From Lachnospiraceae bacterium UBA3814 (GTDB lineage: Bacteria > Bacillota > Clostridia > Lachnospirales > Lachnospiraceae): 15,827 nt of DNA. Where the stretch lies: NCBI GenBank assembly GCA_002368575.1, contig DFEA01000117.1, positions 1-15,827 on the forward strand, read 5' to 3'. Below are positions 9,588-14,654 of the stretch, one piece after another. The notes under the pieces are model-generated. The model did no database searches. It was not told the DNA's origin and worked only from the letters and a program-made list of their open reading frames with translations. Each line of letters starts with the position of its first letter. The stretch's first letter is position 1. The translations under genes and the position numbers were made by a program.

Positions 9588-9926
9588 CTACCGTAAAAAG
9601 TCCTTTGTAAAGCCGCCCTCGATCGTTGAATAATCCACTGTGCGTTTTGCGTTCGCTTTAAGGGCTGTCCCCGCTGCCATGTCGGTCTTATCGGCATAGA
9701 CCTGACTGCAGAATACCGCGTAGGCTTTTTCCATCATCTTTACCCAAAGGGGACCCGAGGCAAATTCCGCATCATCCCCCAAAAGGCCTTCGCTCCTTGC
9801 TATCCTTTCCGCATTTTCCGCGACCTTCATGGTATGCTCTATCTTACTGCTTATCATGATATCCGAAGGATCATAGGCTGCCACATAGCTGTTAAAGGCT
9901 TCCACAGCCTTCATCTTATCTATCAT
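9588..9926 (-). CDS. Chimeric short ORF: HD-domain N-terminus joined to a calpain-like segment
   Basis: This 112-residue ORF is the first gene after the operon promoter. Its ribosome site AGGGAG lies eight bases before the ATG. Residues 1 to about 55 (AFNSYVAAYDPSD, KIEHTMKVAENAERIA, SEGLLGDD) match the N-terminal helix pattern of clostridial HD phosphohydrolases. They stop before the second histidine-aspartate motif (HD) that makes the metal site. Residues about 56-112 (GPLWVKMMEKAYA, YSTIEGGF) resemble the mid-part of calpain-type (C2) cysteine proteases, without the catalytic Cys segment. The ORF ends at TAG, beyond which the same frame stays open into 9012-9527. The simplest reading is a deletion that joined two genes, followed by a nonsense change, so it is probably non-functional as an enzyme. 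The HD match is moderately confident; the calpain match is tentative. Confidence 0.55.
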   Translation of the reverse strand: MIDKMKAVEAFNSYVAAYDPSDIMISSKIEHTMKVAENAERIARSEGLLGDDAEFASGPLWVKMMEKAYAVFCSQVYADKTDMAAGTALKANAKRTVDYSTIEGGFTKDFLR

Positions 9927-9983
9927 TCTTTATGCTCCCTGATCATCTGAACCTGCTCAGATTTCTTCCCCTTTCCCAGTACA

Positions 9984-10012
9984 ATTATATTTGTTCAAAA
10001 CCCGTTTATCAA
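9984..10012 (-). promoter_or_regulatory. Sigma-A-type promoter for the NRPS operon
   Basis: Read on the minus strand, TTGATA (10007-10012) and TATAAT (9984-9989) are separated by exactly 17 bases. A run of A and T just upstream of the -35 (about 10018-10030) resembles an UP element. The predicted start, near 9977, gives a leader of about 50 bases before the ATG at 9926. No other strong promoter was noticed between here and the NRPS start, so this probably drives the whole operon. Confidence 0.75.
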
Positions 10013-10035
10013 TCTTAGAAAAAAAATTTTCCGCG

Positions 10036-10051
10036 GTCAGCTTCAGCTGAC
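10036..10051. repeat. 16-bp palindrome upstream of the NRPS-operon promoter
   Basis: GTCAGCT and AGCTGAC are perfect 7-bp inverted arms around a 2-base centre. The element lies about 24 bp upstream of the -35 box of the minus-strand operon. It could be a regulator binding site, or a second weak hairpin after the rubredoxin terminator; on the minus strand a T-run follows only after nine further bases. The function is not shown by the sequence. Confidence 0.5.
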
Positions 10052-10076
10052 ATTTTCCTATCGTCGGCCCTGCGAT

Positions 10077-10103
10077 AAAAAAAAGCAGGAGAAAATCTCC
10101 TGC
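10077..10103 (-). terminator. Intrinsic terminator downstream of the rubredoxin ORF
   Basis: An 8-bp perfect stem (GCAGGAGA / TCTCCTGC, 10085-10103) closes a 3-base loop. On the minus strand it is followed by eight consecutive T (10077-10084), a classical Rho-independent terminator for transcripts coming from the rubredoxin/peroxidase side. On the plus strand the stem is followed by CCTTTTT, so it could work weakly in both directions. It insulates the redox remnant from the NRPS-operon promoter. Confidence 0.85.
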
Positions 10104-10169
10104 CCTTTTTACAGCGTCTCAAATCCCTGCCCATAATACGGCGGCAATGTTATCCCGTTTTCGCGGCTG

Positions 10170-10436
10170 TCAGGCCTTCCCGAACTTATCCTTAGGCTGT
10201 TTGCATCTCGGGCATACCCAGTCCTCGGGAAGATCCTCAAACCCAACACCGTCATGCTCCGCAGGGTCATATACGTATCCGCAAACGGAGCAGATGTACT
10301 TCCCGGTAGCCTCATCGATCACAAAACAGTCCTTGTCAGGCCAGATCGTCTCCGGGGGATTATCAAGGTCCATTACCCTCTTAGCCTCAAGGTTCTCATA
10401 GCCTAAGGGTGTATTACAGGGCCTCAAGCCCCTCAT
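10170..10436 (-). CDS. Rubredoxin-type iron protein with short loop
   Basis: This ORF encodes up to 88 residues. The last ~45 are a rubredoxin: CSVCGYVYDPAE near residue 49, then FEDLPEDWVCPRCKQPKDKF. The four cysteines of the two CxxC knuckles bind one iron and carry single electrons between cytoplasmic redox enzymes. The segment between the knuckles is about ten residues shorter than in classical rubredoxins (which read GDPDxGIxPGT there), a variant I recall from other clostridial rubredoxin domains. The preceding ~40 residues (including NPPETIWPDKDCFVIDE) are not recognised. The start is uncertain: the ATG at 10436 lies inside the upstream peroxidase stump in another frame, and an internal ATG at 10373 would give 67 residues. 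The ORF may be the tail of a longer oxidoreductase whose front was lost. Confidence 0.75.
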   Translation of the reverse strand: MRGLRPCNTPLGYENLEAKRVMDLDNPPETIWPDKDCFVIDEATGKYICSVCGYVYDPAEHDGVGFEDLPEDWVCPRCKQPKDKFGKA

Positions 10437-10557
10437 ACTGCGGCGTCAGCCCGCATTTCGTCGCCGTATTCACTATCAGCAGGACCTTCCCCTTATAATC
10501 GGAAAGCGAAACCTCATTGCCCTTATTATCCTTTACCGTAAAATCATATACATTCAT
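10414..10557 (-). pseudogene. Glutathione peroxidase-like N-terminal fragment
   Basis: Forty-seven codons beginning MNVYDFTVKD and continuing VSLSDYKGKVLLIVNTATKCG are a clear match to the first quarter of bacterial glutathione/thiol peroxidases of the GPx/BtuE family. Cys35 is the peroxidatic residue. The family is about 155-180 residues long. Here the frame stops at TAA (10414-10416) right after the YEGLEAL segment, so the Gln and Trp of the catalytic set and the rest of the fold are missing. The downstream rubredoxin ORF overlaps its end in a different frame, which points to a deletion joining two genes. The start is preceded by a G-rich ribosome site, and a TATAAT box lies at 10590-10595. 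The stump may still be expressed but should not be a working enzyme. Confidence 0.85.
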
Positions 10558-10589
10558 AAGCCCCACCCGTGCCTTTCATCTTTTTCTCT

Positions 10590-10618
10590 ATTATATTTTG
10601 CGCAGCTCACTTAACGAA
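10590..10618 (-). promoter_or_regulatory. Probable promoter for the peroxidase/rubredoxin remnant
   Basis: On the minus strand a perfect TATAAT (10590-10595) lies 17 bases from TTCGTT (10613-10618), about 33 bases upstream of the peroxidase ATG. The -35 is poor, so confidence rests on the -10 box, spacing and position. It faces away from the promoter of the plus-strand phosphonate operon. Confidence 0.5.
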
Positions 10619-10631
10619 AAGCGGTTTTTAT

Positions 10632-10710
10632 AGAAAACCTTTCAACCCTGTTTGAGCTCGCGTACTATATTCACTCGATAACTGTGAAGCGAGTTGTTGA
10701 AAGGTTTTCT
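10632..10710. repeat. Perfect 15-bp inverted repeat with nested arms between divergent promoters
   Basis: AGAAAACCTTTCAAC (10632-10646) is repeated exactly in inverse orientation at 10696-10710, 49 bases apart. Inside the spacer are further pairs: CTCGC (10657-10661) with GCGAG (10689-10693), and TTCAC (10670-10674) with GTGAA (10684-10688). The whole could fold as one interrupted long hairpin. There is no T-run after it, so it is not a normal terminator. It sits between the two divergent predicted promoters, so a two-site operator, a small invertible element or a mobile-element scar are all possible. Confidence 0.8.
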
Positions 10711-10712
10711 GG

Positions 10713-10741
10713 TTGCAGTATCTTCCCATCTGATATAAAAT
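10713..10741 (+). promoter_or_regulatory. Probable promoter of the YidC-fusion/phosphonate operon
   Basis: TTGCAG (10713-10718) and TAAAAT (10736-10741) are 17 bases apart, beginning immediately after the right arm of the inverted repeat. This would give a leader of about 55 bases before the ATG at 10805. The match is moderate; an overlapping TATAAA at 10734-10739 is an alternative -10. Confidence 0.45.
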
Positions 10742-10804
10742 GTGGTACAGGAAACGTACAGACAGTTTTCCCGCAACAATACATGCTAAACAGGGAGAAG
10801 CCCC

Positions 10805-13453
10805 ATGCTCTCTTCTTTTTTATATCTTTTTTTCATATATCCGATCGAGATCTTCATTGAAACGGTGTTTTCCCTTGCAATGAAGGTATTTAACAATCCC
10901 GGCATTTCCATAATATTTGTAAGCCTGTTCGTGCAGCTTCTGGTACTGCCGCTTTATAAAAGAGCGGACGCTCTTCAGGAGGCGGACAGGAAAAAACAGC
11001 AGGAAATGAAAAAATGGGTCGATCATATCAAAAGGACCTTTAAAAAGGACGAGCGTTTCATGATGCTCTCGGAGTATTACCGGCAGAATGCTTACGAGCC
11101 GGTGATGGCTCTCAGAGGATCACTCCCGCTGCTGCTTCAGATACCCTTCTTCATCGCGGCATACCGTTACCTGTCCTCTCTTGAGCTGTTAAAGGGAACC
11201 TCCTTCTTTGTCATAAGGGATCTCGGAAGCCCGGACGCCCTCTTTACTCTTAACCTTATGGGGAAGCCTGTGAGCATCAATATCCTCCCCATACTGATGA
11301 CGGTCATAAATCTTATCTCATCGGCGGTATATACAAGTACGCCGGTGAGCCCGCAAAGCGTGCGCTCAGGCACGATCTTCAGTTCGGGCAGGTCCGGTAA
11401 GCAGGCTGACCCAAACATTCCACCGGCCTTTGGGATCAAGGAAAAGCTGCAGCTGTATATAACGGCACTGATATTTCTTGTCCTTTTATATAACTCCCCG
11501 GCGGGGCTGGTGTTTTACTGGACGCTTAACAACCTGTTCTCGCTCTTTAAGAACGTGATCATGAAGCTTATCAGGCTTCCTGCCCCTTCACCGGTAAGGG
11601 AGGAAAGAAAGGAGCATAGCCTTAAGAGCCTGAACAATGCCCTGTTCTTTACCGCAGCGCTTTCCCTCTCCTTCCTGTGCGGGATGTGGATACCAGGCGC
11701 CGCGCTTTCCGATTCGCCGCTGGAATTTTCCGTACGGGGCCATTTTGTGGATCCCCTTCTTTTCGTGTTTGAGTCCTTTGCCATAGCGGCGGGCATATTT
11801 GTATTATGGTTCGGTATCTTCTATCTTCTTTCGGACGAAAGGAAAAAGCCTCTGTTTCCTGTGGCTATGACCGTAATGCTTGTGTGCGGGATGGTCCAGA
11901 TGTTCCTTTTTTCAAGGCGGCTTGGCAATATGTCAAACATCATGGTCTATGATTTTGAGCCTCAGAGCAGCGTGCAGGTCTGCCTCATAAACCTTGCGGT
12001 CCTTATTGCGGCCGCGGCCGTCACGGTATTTCTGCTGTACAGATTTCCTGTTTTCGTGCACAGGGCCGTGGGGATACTTCTGGTGGGAATGATCTTCATT
12101 TCCATATTCAACCTTGTAAAGGCGGAGAAGACCATAAGCTCAAACGCCTATGTCAGAGACGACGCGGCCTATACGGAGGCTTACCCCTCCTATACCCTGA
12201 GCAAAAACGGAAGAAACGTCATAGTGATCATGCTTGACAGGGGCCTGAGCGGATATGTGCCTTATATAATGGAAGAATTTCCTGACATAAGGAAGGCCTT
12301 TGAGGGCTTTACCTACTACCCCAACACTTATTCCTACGGAGCCTGCACCCTTACCGGCGGGCCTGCCCTTTACGGCGGCTATGATTTTGACCCCTTTGTA
12401 CTTGAGGAGGATATGGACAGCCTTCAGGAAAAGCTCGATGCCTCTGTCCGATTCCTGCCCTATAACTTTTCAAGGGCGGGCTTTGAATGCAGCGTTTTCG
12501 ATCCGCCGGATTATATAGACCTTTCCGGCACCGACCTGCAGGGCTTTTTTGCGGATATTGACAATACTCAGGCCTGTGATACAGGAGGTGTGTTCAAATC
12601 GCCCGAGCAGGCGCTTGAGGACTATGAATACCTGCACCGCTGGGCTGTTCATAATTATATCAGACACAGTATATATCTTCTGGTCCCCAATGCTTTAAGG
12701 AGCATAGTCTACGATGGCGGGAATTACTTAAGCCAGGATCATGTAAGGCAGGATCAGACCCTCTCGGACGAGGTAAGGGCAATGGAGCTTGTTTCGGAAA
12801 TGGCGGAGATATCCGAGGATAAAGGGGATAATCTGTTTGTGTATACAAACCTTGCCGCCCACAGCTATGCCGAGCTGCAGCTTCCGGACTTTACCTTTGA
12901 GGACGCGGTGGATAACTCCGAGTACATAAACAAGTGGAGCTCCTCCCTTAAAGCCGGGGATGCGATGCCGCTTTCCGGTATGGAGGATAAGGACAGGTTC
13001 AAAAGCTACTGCGCCAACGTTGCCGCCCTCAGAGAGGTCGGAAAATGGATGGATAAGCTCAGGGAGCAGGGAGTCTACGACAATACCCGTATCATACTCA
13101 CAGCGGACCACGGCTTCTATGTGTTTGCCTTCCCGCAGATGATCTATGAGGGAGGCACCAGCTTTGAGCAGTTTAATCCCCTGTTCATGGTAAAGGATTT
13201 CGGTTCGGAGACCTTTGAGGTGTCTGAAAAGCTCATGTCCAACGCGGACACCTGTGCCATCGCCATGGAGGGCATCATAGCCGAGCCCGTCAATCCTTAC
13301 AGCGGACAAAAGGCGCAGCTCTTTCGGCCCGAAGGGGACGGGACCATAAAGGTCTCCGACGACAGGGAGTACGGAGAGCTCAAAAAGCGTCTGTACCGGT
13401 TCCACGACGACGTAAGAGTGCCTGAAAACTGGACCGTAAGCTTCAGTGATTAA
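10805..13453 (+). CDS. YidC/Oxa1 insertase domain fused to a membrane alkaline-phosphatase-superfamily (sulfatase/LTA-synthase-like) enzyme
   Basis: This is an 882-residue polytopic membrane protein. Residues about 8-255 are a complete YidC/Oxa1 domain: VQLLVLPLYKR at 43-53, a charged cytoplasmic coiled region 54-95, LRGSLPLLLQIPFF at 103-116, and YNSPAGLVFYWTLNNLFS at 229-246. The loop 178-210 is an unusual Ser/Gly-rich insertion. About five more helices follow (277-299, 316-343, 349-370, 391-412, 419-436). The exported C-terminal domain (about 465-850) has VIVIMLDRG (Asp478 candidate metal ligand), FTYYPNTYSYGACTLTGG (Thr515 candidate nucleophile) and TADHG (766-770). Related enzymes move phosphoglycerol, phosphoethanolamine or sulfate groups at the cell surface. 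The YidC groove Arg found in Gram-positive homologues is Gln44 here. The start has AGGGAG seven bases upstream. The gene heads the phosphonate operon, which suggests a role in placing AEP on a surface lipid or glycan (inference). Confidence 0.93.
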   Translation: MLSSFLYLFFIYPIEIFIETVFSLAMKVFNNPGISIIFVSLFVQLLVLPLYKRADALQEADRKKQQEMKKWVDHIKRTFKKDERFMMLSEYYRQNAYEPVMALRGSLPLLLQIPFFIAAYRYLSSLELLKGTSFFVIRDLGSPDALFTLNLMGKPVSINILPILMTVINLISSAVYTSTPVSPQSVRSGTIFSSGRSGKQADPNIPPAFGIKEKLQLYITALIFLVLLYNSPAGLVFYWTLNNLFSLFKNVIMKLIRLPAPSPVREERKEHSLKSLNNALFFTAALSLSFLCGMWIPGAALSDSPLEFSVRGHFVDPLLFVFESFAIAAGIFVLWFGIFYLLSDERKKPLFPVAMTVMLVCGMVQMFLFSRRLGNMSNIMVYDFEPQSSVQVCLINLAVLIAAAAVTVFLLYRFPVFVHRAVGILLVGMIFISIFNLVKAEKTISSNAYVRDDAAYTEAYPSYTLSKNGRNVIVIMLDRGLSGYVPYIMEEFPDIRKAFEGFTYYPNTYSYGACTLTGGPALYGGYDFDPFVLEEDMDSLQEKLDASVRFLPYNFSRAGFECSVFDPPDYIDLSGTDLQGFFADIDNTQACDTGGVFKSPEQALEDYEYLHRWAVHNYIRHSIYLLVPNALRSIVYDGGNYLSQDHVRQDQTLSDEVRAMELVSEMAEISEDKGDNLFVYTNLAAHSYAELQLPDFTFEDAVDNSEYINKWSSSLKAGDAMPLSGMEDKDRFKSYCANVAALREVGKWMDKLREQGVYDNTRIILTADHGFYVFAFPQMIYEGGTSFEQFNPLFMVKDFGSETFEVSEKLMSNADTCAIAMEGIIAEPVNPYSGQKAQLFRPEGDGTIKVSDDREYGELKKRLYRFHDDVRVPENWTVSFSD

Positions 13454-13462
13454 AGGCAGGCG

Positions 13463-13503
13463 CAGGAAACGAATTAAAGTGCAAGCACTTAATTCGTTTC
13501 CTG
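13463..13503 (+). repeat. Long near-perfect hairpin between the YidC fusion and the AEP transaminase
   Basis: The left arm (13463-13482, beginning CAGGAAACGAATT) pairs with 13485-13503 over 19 base pairs, with one bulged A and a two-base centre. The stem is AT-rich in its middle, unlike the surrounding genes. No T-run follows, and the ribosome site of the next gene begins eight bases later, so it is unlikely to be a standard terminator. An RNA-processing, stabilising or translation-control element, or a small mobile-element footprint, would fit. Confidence 0.8.
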
Positions 13504-13510
13504 TAATATG

Positions 13511-13516
13511 AAGGAG
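13511..13516 (+). promoter_or_regulatory. Ribosome-binding site fixing the transaminase start
   Basis: AAGGAG lies six bases before the ATG at 13523. An in-frame ATG at 13508 lies upstream of this site and so cannot use it, and the ATG at 13517 touches it. This makes 13523 the best start. Confidence 0.8.
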
Positions 13517-13522
13517 ATGCAT

Positions 13523-14647
13523 ATGAATGTAAAAAGGAACGTACTTCTGAATCCGGGGCCTTCAACGACTACGGATACGGTAAAGCTTGCCCAGGTAGTG
13601 CCGGATATCTGCCCCCGGGAAAAGGAATTTGCGGGGATCATGGCTCCTATGAGGGAGGATCTTGTTAGGATCGTTCACGGTGACCCTGAGGAATACACCT
13701 CAGTCCTCTTCTGCGGCTCCGGGACCATCTGTATCGATGTGGCATTAAATTCCCTTCTTGATGAGGGAAAAAAGGCCCTTGTAATAAATAACGGAGCCTA
13801 CTCCCAGAGAGCCTGCGACGTATGCAGATACTACGGCATGCCTCTTATTGAGGTAAAGCAGCCCCTCAACGACACCCCCGACCTTCAGGTGATAGAGGAC
13901 GCCTTAAGGCAGAACCCGGATATCGGCTATGTTTATGTCACCTATCATGAGACAGGGACAGGGCTCCTTAACCCAGTAAGGGAGATCGGCGCCCTGGCGC
14001 ACAGGTACGGCGCCTTCCTTATATCCGATACCACGAGCGCCTATGCCATGATACCCATAAACGTATCCGAGGATAACATTGATTTCTGCATGGCGTCGGC
14101 CCAAAAGGGCATAATGGGGATGACGGGGCTTTCATACATAATAGGAAGACGGGATATCATAGAACGCTCCCGCAATTTCCCAAAGCGCTCATATTACTGT
14201 AACCTCTATATGCAGTATGAATTCTTTGAAAAGACAGGGGAAATGCACTTCACTCCTCCCGTACAGACCATATACGCCGCAAGACAGGCGCTCAGGGAAT
14301 ATTTTGAGGAGGGGGAAGAGGCAAAATGGGCGCGCCATCAGAGAGTAATGGCGGCGATCCGCAGGGGGATAGACGAGCTGGGACTTAAGGAGGCACTGCC
14401 CCGCAGTGTACAGGCAGGGCTTGTCGCGGCCATAGATTACCCCGACGTCCCGGGCTGGGATTTTGAAAAGGTCCACGACTACTGCTACGAAAGGGGCTTC
14501 ACCATCTACCCCGGAAAGATCGACGGAAGGGGCGGTTTCAGGCTCTGTGCCCTTGGCGCCATCGATGAACAGGATATCACGGATTTCTGGGCGGTCTTTA
14601 AGGAAGCCCTTAAGGCAAACGGCATAAAGCTTCCGGGCCCTGCGTGA
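13523..14647 (+). CDS. phnW: 2-aminoethylphosphonate:pyruvate transaminase (AEP transaminase)
   Basis: This is a PLP-dependent class V aminotransferase of 374 residues, normal for the PhnW family. It interconverts phosphonoacetaldehyde and AEP; beside PEP mutase the direction is most likely biosynthetic, making AEP. Seen: the N-terminal signature VLLNPGPSTTTDTVK, GSGT (65-68) contacting the cofactor phosphate, YHETGTG (141-147), ISDTTS with Asp169 for the pyridine nitrogen, SAQKG with Lys195 as the PLP lysine, and GGFRLCALG near the C-terminus for substrate carboxylate/phosphonate binding. The Asp/Lys spacing matches characterised PhnW. An upstream in-frame ATG at 13508 would add five residues but lies before the ribosome site. 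Only seven bases separate its stop from the ATG of the PEP mutase. A degradative PhnW role is possible but less likely without phnX nearby. Confidence 0.9.
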   Translation: MNVKRNVLLNPGPSTTTDTVKLAQVVPDICPREKEFAGIMAPMREDLVRIVHGDPEEYTSVLFCGSGTICIDVALNSLLDEGKKALVINNGAYSQRACDVCRYYGMPLIEVKQPLNDTPDLQVIEDALRQNPDIGYVYVTYHETGTGLLNPVREIGALAHRYGAFLISDTTSAYAMIPINVSEDNIDFCMASAQKGIMGMTGLSYIIGRRDIIERSRNFPKRSYYCNLYMQYEFFEKTGEMHFTPPVQTIYAARQALREYFEEGEEAKWARHQRVMAAIRRGIDELGLKEALPRSVQAGLVAAIDYPDVPGWDFEKVHDYCYERGFTIYPGKIDGRGGFRLCALGAIDEQDITDFWAVFKEALKANGIKLPGPA

Positions 14648-14654
14648 TGATATA

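Noticed and set aside
10036..10051. Palindrome as a second intrinsic terminator
   Set aside because: The T-run on the minus strand begins only after a GC-rich gap, so termination is doubtful; it was kept only as a palindrome.
10109..10315. Minus-strand ORF overlapping the rubredoxin in another frame
   Set aside because: Its last residues look vaguely protein-like, but most of it overlaps the certain rubredoxin frame and no family was recognised.
10632..10710. Inverted repeat as insertion-sequence ends or a MITE
   Set aside because: No transposase, no target-site duplication noticed and a very short interior, so it is not called a mobile element, although a scar cannot be excluded.
13508..13510. 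Upstream ATG as start of the AEP transaminase
   Set aside because: It lies before the AAGGAG ribosome site, whose spacing fits the ATG at 13523.
12728..13522. Minus-strand ORF of 264 codons
   Set aside because: It lies opposite the YidC-phosphatase fusion, shows no family motifs and has the composition of a reverse-frame shadow.
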